A stretch of 64,000 bases of DNA from contig NZ_CP012917.1 in assembly GCF_001315015.1 (NCBI RefSeq), positions 189,001 to 253,000 on the forward strand. The letters run 5' to 3'. Below, one piece after another: positions 56,470 to 64,000 of the stretch; within the stretch, counting starts at the first letter, position 1, and each line of letters starts with the position of its first letter. The position numbers and the translations under genes were made by a program. A model generated the notes under the pieces. It was not told the DNA's origin. It saw nothing but the letters and a program-made list of their open reading frames with translations, and did no database searches. The stretch comes from Azospirillum brasilense (GTDB lineage: Bacteria; Pseudomonadota; Alphaproteobacteria; Azospirillales; Azospirillaceae).

Positions 56470-57117
56470 ATGCCGACCATGACCCAGACCCTTGCCGTCA
56501 ATTTCCCGCGCGCCCGCGTCTGGCCGCTGCTCGGCGATGTCGAGCAGGTGATTTCCTGCATGCCCGGCGCCTCGCTGACCAAGCCGCGCGAGGGCGACCG
56601 CATCTTCGGGCAGATGCGCGTGAAGCTCGGTCCCATCGCCGCCGCCTTCGCCGGCGAGGGCACGCTGACGATGGACGAGGCGACCCACACCGGCGTCATC
56701 CACGGCCAGGGCACGGACCCCAAGAACAACTCCCGGGCCAAGGCCGACGTGACCTTCGCCGTCGTGGAGGAGGGGCCGGGGACGCGGATCGACCTGACCG
56801 TCGATTTCACCCTGACCGGCGTTCTGGCCCAGTTCAGCCGCGGCGCCATCGTGCAGGAGATCGCCAACCGCCTGACCGCCGAGTTCGCCCGCAACCTGGA
56901 AGCCAGGCTCGCCGCCACGGCACCGGCGGCGGAGGTGGCGGTGGCTCCGTCCTCGGACGCGGTGGCCGCTCCGGCCCTAGGACCTGCTTCCGAGTCCGCC
57001 CCCGAACCCGCCAAGGAACTGAACGCAGGCAATCTGCTGTGGGTGATGCTGAAAGACTGGCTGCGTGGCCTCTTCGGCGGCCGCTCTCTGCAAGACAACC
57101 ACGGCCGTTCCCGATAA
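56470..57117 (+). CDS. CoxG-like SRPBCC-family protein
   Basis: This 215-residue protein has a CoxG/START-like domain at about residues 1-145 (FPRARVWPLLGDVEQVISCMPGASL, and IFGQMRVKLGPIAAAFAG). A Pro/Ala/Glu-rich linker and a short amphipathic C-terminal helix (LLWVMLKDWLRGLFGG) follow and may touch the membrane. CoxG recruits CO dehydrogenase to the membrane and similar proteins accompany other molybdenum hydroxylases. A palindrome of 26 bases and a gap of 67 bases separate it from the amidase gene. Confidence 0.88.
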   Translation: MPTMTQTLAVNFPRARVWPLLGDVEQVISCMPGASLTKPREGDRIFGQMRVKLGPIAAAFAGEGTLTMDEATHTGVIHGQGTDPKNNSRAKADVTFAVVEEGPGTRIDLTVDFTLTGVLAQFSRGAIVQEIANRLTAEFARNLEARLAATAPAAEVAVAPSSDAVAAPALGPASESAPEPAKELNAGNLLWVMLKDWLRGLFGGRSLQDNHGRSR

Positions 57118-57142
57118 ACCCTCTCCCGCCCCGGGAGAGGGG
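57117..57142. repeat. Short palindrome between the CoxG-like and amidase genes
   Basis: CCCTCTCCC-GC-CCCGGGAGAGGGG makes a stable hairpin just after the CoxG-like stop. It matches the outer arms of the dispersed elements and the copy after the MarR gene at 59326. It probably acts as an intercistronic RNA hairpin. Confidence 0.65.
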
Positions 57143-57184
57143 ATTGCCGTGCCGTTTGCCGAACGTGAGATTGACCACCGCATC

Positions 57185-58366
57185 ATGCCGAACGACCCCC
57201 TGAACGCCTTCGTCCCCTACGGCCGGACCGAGGTCGCCGGAGCCGCAAGCGGCCCGCTGGCCGGGCTGCGCTTCGCGGTGAAGGACCTGTTCCACATCGC
57301 CGGCCTGCCCACCGGGGCCGGCAACCCGGACTGGCTGCGCACCCACGAGGTCCCGCGGGAGACCGCGCCCGCCGTGCAGCGGCTGCTCGATGCCGGGGCG
57401 CGCGTCGCCGGCAAGACGCTGACCGACGAGTTGGCCTGGAGCCTGGCCGGCGAGAACGCCCATTACGGCACGCCGGAGAACCCGAAGGCGCCCGGCCGCA
57501 TTCCCGGCGGCTCCTCCAGCGGGTCGGCCGCGGCGGTGGCGGGCGGGGCGGTGGACTTCGCCATCGGGACCGACACCGGCGGGTCGATCCGCCTGCCGGC
57601 GAGCTATTGCGGCCTCTACGGCATCCGGCCCAGCCATGGGGCGGTTCCGCTGGACGGCTCCGTTCCCTTGGCGCCGAGCTTCGACACGGTGGGCTGGTTT
57701 GCCTGGGAGGCGTCGCTGCTCCGCCGCGTCGGAGCGGTGCTGCTGCCCCCGTCGTCCACCCTGGGGCCCGATCCGGCCTTCCGCCGCCTGCTGGTCGCCG
57801 AGGACGCCTTCGCCATCGCCGGGGAGGCGGTGCGATCCGCCCTCGCCCCGGCCGTGGAGCGGCTGCGCGGGCGGTTCGGGGCGGTGGACGCCGTGACGCT
57901 GGCCCCGGAGGGGCTGGAGCAATGGCGTCCGGTCTTCCAGACGGTCCAGGCCGCCGAGGCCTGGGCGGCGCACGGCGCCTGGATCACGGCGACGAAGCCG
58001 ACCTTCGGACCGGGCGTGCGCGACCGCTTCGCCGCGGCCGCCACGCTCGACCCCGCCCTGACCCGCGCGGCGGCGCAGACGCGGGAGGGCATCCGGCGGC
58101 GGATGGACGACCTGCTGGGGACGGACGGGCTGATCGTCCTGCCCAGCGCGCCGGGCATCGCGCCGCTGCGCGGCTCCTCAGGGGCGGCGGTGGACGCGGA
58201 GCGCGGACGGGCGCTGGCGATCCTCTGCCCTGCCGGTCTGGCCGGGCTGCCGCAACTCTCCATTCCCGCAGCGCGGCTCCAGGGCTGCCCGCTCGGCCTG
58301 TCGCTCATCGGCCCGCGCGGCAGCGACTCCGCGCTTCTCGCCATCGCCGAGGACCTCTTTGCATGA
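57185..58366 (+). CDS. Amidase-signature family amidase
   Basis: This 393-residue amidase carries the Ser-cisSer-Lys triad: K in FAVKDLFHIAGL, the cis-serine in GGSSSGSAAAVAGG and the nucleophile in GTDTGGSIRLPASYCG. It is shorter than typical GatA-like amidases and resembles AMI1-type enzymes. ATG 57185 gives the natural N-terminus; a GTG at 57148 is possible. The stop overlaps the HpxZ/AtzH-like gene (ATGA). HpxY/AtzE family amidases are also paired with such partners, suggesting cleavage of a ureide or amide from ring opening. Confidence 0.88.
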   Translation: MPNDPLNAFVPYGRTEVAGAASGPLAGLRFAVKDLFHIAGLPTGAGNPDWLRTHEVPRETAPAVQRLLDAGARVAGKTLTDELAWSLAGENAHYGTPENPKAPGRIPGGSSSGSAAAVAGGAVDFAIGTDTGGSIRLPASYCGLYGIRPSHGAVPLDGSVPLAPSFDTVGWFAWEASLLRRVGAVLLPPSSTLGPDPAFRRLLVAEDAFAIAGEAVRSALAPAVERLRGRFGAVDAVTLAPEGLEQWRPVFQTVQAAEAWAAHGAWITATKPTFGPGVRDRFAAAATLDPALTRAAAQTREGIRRRMDDLLGTDGLIVLPSAPGIAPLRGSSGAAVDAERGRALAILCPAGLAGLPQLSIPAARLQGCPLGLSLIGPRGSDSALLAIAEDLFA

Positions 58367-58743
58367 CGCTTGAGATCAACATCCCCGAGGTGGTGGCCGA
58401 GGTCACCGCCGCCTTCGAGCGCTACGAGCGCGCGCTGACCGGCAACGACGTGGCGGTTCTGGACGAGCTGTTCTGGAACCACCCGGCGACCCTGCGCTAC
58501 GGCGTGGGCGAGAATTTGTACGGCTACGACGCCATCGCCGCCTTCCGCCAGGGCCGCCCGGCGGCGGGGCTGGACCGGAGCCTGCGCAACACCGTCATCA
58601 CCACCTATGGCCGCGACATGGCGACCGCCAACACCGAGTTCACCCGCCCCTCCACCGAGCGCGTCGGGCGGCAGAGCCACACCTGGGTCCGCATGCCGGA
58701 GGGCTGGCGGATCGTCGCGGCGCATGTGTCGCTGATGGGCTAG
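58363..58743 (+). CDS. hpxZ: HpxZ/AtzH-like protein (SnoaL fold, DUF3225)
   Basis: This 126-residue NTF2/SnoaL-fold protein has NHPATLRYGVGENLYGYDAI and SRQ-type substrate pocket residues (TEFTRPSTERVGRQSHTWV). The pattern is that of AtzH/HpxZ: HpxZ occurs in oxalurate/oxamate operons of Klebsiella with HpxW, and AtzH in cyanuric acid catabolism hydrolyses dicarboxyurea. It starts in an ATGA overlap with the amidase gene. HpxW is found 11 kb upstream in the same transcription direction. Confidence 0.82.
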   Translation: MTLEINIPEVVAEVTAAFERYERALTGNDVAVLDELFWNHPATLRYGVGENLYGYDAIAAFRQGRPAAGLDRSLRNTVITTYGRDMATANTEFTRPSTERVGRQSHTWVRMPEGWRIVAAHVSLMG

Positions 58744-58839
58744 GCGCCACCGCCTTCCGGCCCGCTTGCCGATCCTCCGGCCCGCCGCCATCCTCACTGA
58801 CAGTCGCTTTCCCAAACCCGCTCCGACGGACCGCCCGCG

Positions 58840-59325
58840 ATGACCTTAGACGACCCCCTGATCGAAGAGGCGTACCGCGTCCTGGCGGAGCGTCCCGGAT
58901 TCCTCATCCGCCGCTTGCACCAGATCCACGTGGCCATGTTCATGGAGGAGTGCGCGGAGTTCAACATGACCCCCGTCCAGTACAGCGTGCTGACCGCCCT
59001 GGTGGACCGGCCCGACCTGGATCAGGTGACGCTGGGCGCCCAGATCGGCATCGACCGCACGACCACGGCGGGCGTTCTGGCCCGGCTGGCCGAGCGCGGT
59101 CTGATCCAGCGCCGGGCCAGTCCAGTGGACAAGCGCATGAAGCTGGCCGCCATCACCGCGGAGGGGCGGAAACTGCTGCGCCGCATGGACAAGAAGGCCC
59201 AGCGCGCCCACGACCGCACCATCGCGCCGCTGCCCAAGGAGGACCGGGCGGTCTTCCTGCGCTACCTGCTGCATCTGGTCGACGCCAGCAACGGCTACGG
59301 CCGTGCGCCCCTGCATCTGCCGTAA
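58840..59325 (+). CDS. MarR-family transcriptional regulator
   Basis: This 161-residue winged-helix regulator has NMTPVQYSVLTALVDRPDLDQV, the HTH core LGAQIGIDRTTTAGVLARLAERG at about residues 70-92 and a wing with DKRMKLAAITAEGRKLL. Many MarR proteins respond to aromatic or heterocyclic ligands. It lies 96 bases after the HpxZ-like gene and 49 before the DUF1116 gene, so it probably controls this catabolic operon. Confidence 0.93.
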   Translation: MTLDDPLIEEAYRVLAERPGFLIRRLHQIHVAMFMEECAEFNMTPVQYSVLTALVDRPDLDQVTLGAQIGIDRTTTAGVLARLAERGLIQRRASPVDKRMKLAAITAEGRKLLRRMDKKAQRAHDRTIAPLPKEDRAVFLRYLLHLVDASNGYGRAPLHLP

Positions 59326-59356
59326 AACCCCCTCTCCCGCCCCGGAAGAGGGGTTG
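59326..59356. repeat. Short palindrome between the MarR and DUF1116 genes
   Basis: AACCCCCTCTCC and GGAAGAGGGGTT form an imperfect hairpin with one extra C in the left arm. It resembles the copy at 57117-57142. Confidence 0.55.
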
Positions 59357-59374
59357 AACGCAAGGACACACGCG

Positions 59375-60574
59375 ATGAACGACGCCACCGCGCGGGCCGT
59401 GGAACGGATGCTGGCCGCCGATCCGGTGTGGACGGAGACCGGAACCGCCGGGGAGCGGATCGGGCTGGACCGCCACACGCTGCTGCACGCCGGACCGCCC
59501 TTCGCCGATCCGGCGGAAATCTGCCCGCCGATCCTCAACGCCGCCGCAGCGGCGCTGCTGTTCGAAGGCATGGCCGGCAGCGTGGAGGAGGCCCGCGCCA
59601 TGGTGCGGAGCGGCACCGTGACGCTGCGCCCGGCCCAGGACTTCGGCGTGGTCACCCCGCTCGCCGCCGTCGTGTCGCGGTCGATGTGGCTGCATGTGGT
59701 GGAGGATGCCGGCGGCTCCGGCGCCCGCGCCTACAGCCCGCTCAACGAGGGCGGCGGTCCCGCCCTGCGCTTCGGGATCGTCAGCGGCGCGGTGGTGGAG
59801 CGGCTGCGCCTGCTGCATGGAACGGTTGGCCCGGCGCTGGCCGGGATCGGGCCGGTGGCGCTGTCCGCCATCGCCCGCGAGGCGATGGAGCAAGGGGACG
59901 AGCTGCACGGGCGCGTCGGGGTGGCTTCGGCGCTGCTGACCGAGACGCTGGTGTCGCGGCTGGGCGGGACCGGTGGGGTCTGTGCGTTCCTGAAGGAGGC
60001 CGGGCAGTTCTTCCTCAACCCCTGGATGGCCGCCTGCAAAACGATGCTGCTGGCCGGCGACGGGGTGCCGGGCGCGGCGCTGGTGACGGCGGCGGGCGGC
60101 AACGGGGTGCGCTTCGGGCTGCGCCTGTCGGGCATGATGGGCGAGGGCTGGGCGAGCGCGCCGGTGGCGGCGCCTCAGGGGCCGGACATCGGTGCTTCAC
60201 GCCCGCGCCTGCCGGCGATCGGGGACAGCGCCGTCATCGACGCGCTGGGCTTCGGCGCGCTGGCGCTCGACGCCGCGCCGCTGCTGCGGGCGGAGCTGGG
60301 GGCGGCGGCCGAGACGGCCATCGCTGCGGCGGACCGGCTGCTCTGCGCCGACCACCCCGTCCACGGGCGGCGCGTCGGGCTGGACGCCCGCGCCGTGCTG
60401 CTGGGCGGTCCGGTGCCCCCGGTCTGTCTGGCCGCCCTGCACGCGGCGGGGGAGGACGGGATCGTCGGGCGCGGCCTCGCCTGGCACCCGCCCTCCTGCC
60501 ACGCCGAAGCGGTGGCGGCCGTGGACCGGCTGAGCCGCGCCGGTTTCCCGGACGCCCCCGACCGTCGCGCCTGA
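59375..60574 (+). CDS. DUF1116 family protein (AllG/YlbE-like, oxamate carbamoyltransferase subunit homologue)
   Basis: This 399-residue protein has TVTLRPAQDFGVVTPLAAVV and the pattern SMWLHVVEDAGG, AYSPLNEGGGPALRFG and LNPWMAACKTMLLAG, typical of DUF1116. E. coli AllG (YlbE) is part of the AllFGH oxamate carbamoyltransferase, which releases oxamate and carbamoyl phosphate from oxalurate. The partner families FdrA (AllF) and DUF2877 (AllH) are not in the window. ATG 59375 lies after AAGGA. HpxW and HpxZ homologues in the same region make an oxalurate/oxamate link plausible. Confidence 0.8.
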   Translation: MNDATARAVERMLAADPVWTETGTAGERIGLDRHTLLHAGPPFADPAEICPPILNAAAAALLFEGMAGSVEEARAMVRSGTVTLRPAQDFGVVTPLAAVVSRSMWLHVVEDAGGSGARAYSPLNEGGGPALRFGIVSGAVVERLRLLHGTVGPALAGIGPVALSAIAREAMEQGDELHGRVGVASALLTETLVSRLGGTGGVCAFLKEAGQFFLNPWMAACKTMLLAGDGVPGAALVTAAGGNGVRFGLRLSGMMGEGWASAPVAAPQGPDIGASRPRLPAIGDSAVIDALGFGALALDAAPLLRAELGAAAETAIAAADRLLCADHPVHGRRVGLDARAVLLGGPVPPVCLAALHAAGEDGIVGRGLAWHPPSCHAEAVAAVDRLSRAGFPDAPDRRA

Positions 60575-60603
60575 CGTCCGGGGGACCGGCGACGCCTATG
60601 GCG

Positions 60604-61548
60604 TCACAGCGCGGCCGTCAGCTCCGGCACCGCCTTGAAGAGGTCGGCGACGAGGCCGTAGTCGGCGACCTGGAAGATCGGCGCCTCCTCGTCCTTGTTG
60701 ATGGCGACGATGACCTTGCTGTCCTTCATGCCGGCGAGGTGCTGGATGGCACCGGAGATGCCGACGGCGATGTACAGCTCGGGCGCCACGATCTTGCCGG
60801 TCTGGCCGACCTGGTAGTCGTTCGGCACGAAGCCGGCGTCCACCGCCGCCCGGCTGGCGCCGACCGCCGCCCCCAGCTTGTCGGCCAGCGCTTCCAGGAG
60901 CTTGAAGTTCTCGCCCGACTGCATGCCGCGGCCGCCCGAGACGACGATCTTGGCCTGCGTCAGCTCCGGACGCTCCGACTTGGTCAGCTCCTGGCCGACG
61001 AACTTGGCGGAGCCGGCGTCGCCCGTCCCGGCGATGCTCTCGACCGTCGCCGAGCCGCCCGTCGCGGCGGCCGCCTCGAAGGCGGTGGTGCGCACCGTGA
61101 CGACCTTGATCGGGTCGGCGGACTTCACCGTGGCGATGGCGTTGCCGGCGTAGATCGGCCGCTCGAAGGTGTCGGCGGAGACCACCCCGGTGATGTCGGA
61201 GATCGCCGCGACGTCGAGCAGCGCGGCGACCCGCGGCAGCAGGTTCTTGCCCTCCGACGAGGCGGCGGCCAGAAGATGTTCATACTTTTCGGGGCCGTAG
61301 CCCTTGGCGAGATTGACGACCAGCGGCGCGACGTTCTCCGGCAGCGGATGGGCGTAGGCCGCGTCGTCGGCCAGCAGCACCTTGGCCACCCCGGCGATCT
61401 TGGACGCCGCCTCGGCGACGGCCTGCGCCCCCTGGCCGGCGACCAGCACATGGATGTCGCCGCCGATCTTGGCGGCGGCGCTGACCGCGTTCAGCGTGGC
61501 GGCCTTCAGCGCGGCGTTGTCGTGTTCGGCAATGACGAGAATGGACAT
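60604..61548 (-). CDS. etfA: Electron transfer flavoprotein alpha subunit
   Basis: This 314-residue ETF alpha subunit holds FAD. The C-terminal signature VVSGGRGMQSGENFKLLEAL, then VGASRAAVDAGFVPNDYQVG and VAINKDEEAPIFQVADYGLV, binds FAD and AMP-like moieties. It takes electrons from acyl-CoA or hydroxyacid dehydrogenases and passes them to the ETF-quinone oxidoreductase. It follows etfB by 35 bases on the minus strand. Confidence 0.96.
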   Translation of the reverse strand: MSILVIAEHDNAALKAATLNAVSAAAKIGGDIHVLVAGQGAQAVAEAASKIAGVAKVLLADDAAYAHPLPENVAPLVVNLAKGYGPEKYEHLLAAASSEGKNLLPRVAALLDVAAISDITGVVSADTFERPIYAGNAIATVKSADPIKVVTVRTTAFEAAAATGGSATVESIAGTGDAGSAKFVGQELTKSERPELTQAKIVVSGGRGMQSGENFKLLEALADKLGAAVGASRAAVDAGFVPNDYQVGQTGKIVAPELYIAVGISGAIQHLAGMKDSKVIVAINKDEEAPIFQVADYGLVADLFKAVPELTAAL

Positions 61549-61583
61549 GTCAGATCACTTTCCCTTCAAGGCGCATTGGCCCC

Positions 61584-62348
61584 TCAGATCGCGCGGGCTT
61601 CGTTCTTGAGCTTGTCGACCAGGGCGGCCACGTCGGCGACCTTGACGCCGGCCTTGCGCTTGGCCGGCTCGGCGACCTTGAGCGTGGTCAGGCGCGGCGC
61701 CACGTCGACACCCAGCGCGTCGGGGGCCAGCGTCTCGATGGGCTTCTTCTTGGCCTTCATGATGTTGGGCAGCGAGGCGTAGCGCGGCTCATTCAGGCGC
61801 AGGTCGGCGGTGACGACCGCCGGCAGCGTCAGCTGCACCGTCTCCAGCCCGCCGTCGATCTCGCGGGTCACGGTGACCGAGCCCTCGCCCGGCGCGACCT
61901 TGGAGGCGAAGGTGCCCTGCGGCCAGCCCAGCAGGGCGGCGAGCATCTGGCCGGTCTGGTTGCAGTCGTCGTCGATCGCCTGCTTGCCCAGGATGACCAG
62001 GCCTATCCCATTTTTATCGGGGCCTTCCTTGTCGACCAGCGCCTTGAGCACCTTGGCGACGGCCAGCGGCTGCGTCTCAGCGTCGGTCTGGACCAGGATG
62101 CCGCGGTCGGCGCCCATGGCGAGGCCGGTGCGCAGCGTCTCCTGCGCGGCCGTCGGGCCGACGGTGACCACGATGACCTCGGTCGCCTTGCCGGCTTCCT
62201 TGAGGCGGACGGCCTCTTCGACGGCGATCTCGTCGAAGGGGTTCATGCTCATCTTCACGTTGGCGGTCTCAACGCCGGAACCGTCCGCCTTGACGCGGAT
62301 CTTGACGTTGTAATCGACCACCCGCTTGACCGGGACGAGGACCTTCAT
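61584..62348 (-). CDS. etfB: Electron transfer flavoprotein beta subunit
   Basis: This 254-residue ETF beta subunit carries the adenine-nucleotide-binding core VPVKRVVDYNVKIRVKADG and TVGPTAAQETLRTGLAMGAD. The family signature is VTADLRLNEPRYASLPNIMK. An AAGGA site eight bases upstream favours ATG 62348 over ATG 62357. With EtfA it forms the dimer that could accept electrons from the D-2-hydroxyacid dehydrogenase encoded immediately upstream. Confidence 0.96.
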   Translation of the reverse strand: MKVLVPVKRVVDYNVKIRVKADGSGVETANVKMSMNPFDEIAVEEAVRLKEAGKATEVIVVTVGPTAAQETLRTGLAMGADRGILVQTDAETQPLAVAKVLKALVDKEGPDKNGIGLVILGKQAIDDDCNQTGQMLAALLGWPQGTFASKVAPGEGSVTVTREIDGGLETVQLTLPAVVTADLRLNEPRYASLPNIMKAKKKPIETLAPDALGVDVAPRLTTLKVAEPAKRKAGVKVADVAALVDKLKNEARAI

Positions 62349-62378
62349 GAGTTTCATCCTTGACTGGCGGAACCGCGC

Positions 62379-63830
<1,452 letters not shown>

Positions 63831-63859
63831 GAAGGCTCTCCCTGGGCTTCGGTTCGGCG

Positions 63860-64000
63860 TCACAGCGCGCGATAGGCCGTCTTGATGATGGTGTAGAACT
63901 CGATGGCGGAGCGTCCCTGCTCGCGCGGGCCGTAGCTCGACATCTTCCGGCCGCCGAAGGGGACGTGGTAGTCGACGCCGGCCGTCGGCAGGTTCAGCAT
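63860..64000 (-). CDS. Aldehyde dehydrogenase, C-terminal fragment at the window edge
   Basis: Only the last 46 codons lie in the window. They read MLNLPTAGVDYHVPFGG, RKMSSYGPREQGRSAIEFYT and IIKTAYRAL before TGA. NLPTAGVDYHVPFGGRK is the C-terminal pattern of NAD(P) aldehyde dehydrogenases of the alpha-ketoglutarate semialdehyde dehydrogenase group. The stop is 30 bases before the TTG start of the next gene. The M seen at the very edge is internal to the gene. Confidence 0.8.
   Translation of the reverse strand: MLNLPTAGVDYHVPFGGRKMSSYGPREQGRSAIEFYTIIKTAYRAL

Noticed and set aside
59375..60574. Cyanuric acid hydrolase or barbiturase
   Set aside because: The AtzH-like neighbour made this tempting, but the motifs (AYSPLNEGGGPALRFG, SMWLHVVEDAGG) are those of DUF1116 and the three-fold repeat of those enzymes is absent.

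Overview
The window is GC-rich chromosome- or megaplasmid-type DNA of an alphaproteobacterium, most probably Azospirillum or a close Rhodospirillales relative. This rests on base composition, tightly packed operons with ATGA start/stop overlaps, three complete branched-chain-amino-acid-type (LIV/HAAT) ABC transporters and typical soil catabolic genes. No rRNA, tRNA, CRISPR array, phage or transposase gene was seen, and the species assignment is inference.

Layout. 1-2.8 kb: a partial phosphate acyltransferase gene and two tandem paralogous IclR regulators with related leader operators. 3.2-13.8 kb: an Lrp/AsnC regulator divergent from an eleven-gene operon: RidA, a Cds1-like PLP cysteine desulfhydrase, two proteins of the L-2-amino-thiazoline-4-carboxylate (ATC) hydrolase family, a complete LIV-type transporter, an M20 amidohydrolase and a FAD amino-acid oxidase. 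Read together this looks like an uptake-and-degradation route for a thiazoline, N-carbamoyl or S-substituted cysteine compound, and is the best candidate for an undescribed system. 13.8-25.2 kb: an MFS exporter with a serine hydrolase and divergent LysR, a TPR/GT11 glycosyltransferase, an FkbM methyltransferase, small proteins, a VanZ-like protein, a LuxR-type response regulator convergent with a GAF/PAS histidine kinase, and a lipoprotein. 25.2-31.9 kb: the fructose PTS operon fruBKA with a divergent LacI-family FruR.

32.0-42.4 kb: a minus-strand operon for the lower nicotinate pathway. nicC, nicE, nicD, nicX and nicF, with catalytic residues conserved, follow their own five-gene LIV-type transporter; a TetR regulator lies at the end. 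Nicotinate hydroxylase nicAB is absent. Three related palindromes in this region are candidate TetR operators. 42.6-44.8 kb: a DUF6455-like protein, a small hypothetical protein and an amidohydrolase.

45.5-60.6 kb, plus strand: a TauE/SafE exporter, an oxamate-amidohydrolase-like Ntn hydrolase (HpxW), a third LIV transporter, a three-subunit molybdenum hydroxylase with a CoxG-like protein, an amidase, an HpxZ/AtzH-like protein, a MarR regulator and a DUF1116 (AllG-like) protein. This combination suggests hydroxylation of an N-heterocycle followed by hydrolysis of oxamate- or ureide-like products. 60.6-64 kb, minus strand: an electron-transfer flavoprotein, a D-2-hydroxyacid dehydrogenase and the C-terminus of an aldehyde dehydrogenase resembling alpha-ketoglutarate semialdehyde dehydrogenase.

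GC-rich palindromic repeats are scattered between operons. Two are copies of the same element of about 150 bp, 38 kb apart, one of them with perfect 10-bp terminal inverted repeats.
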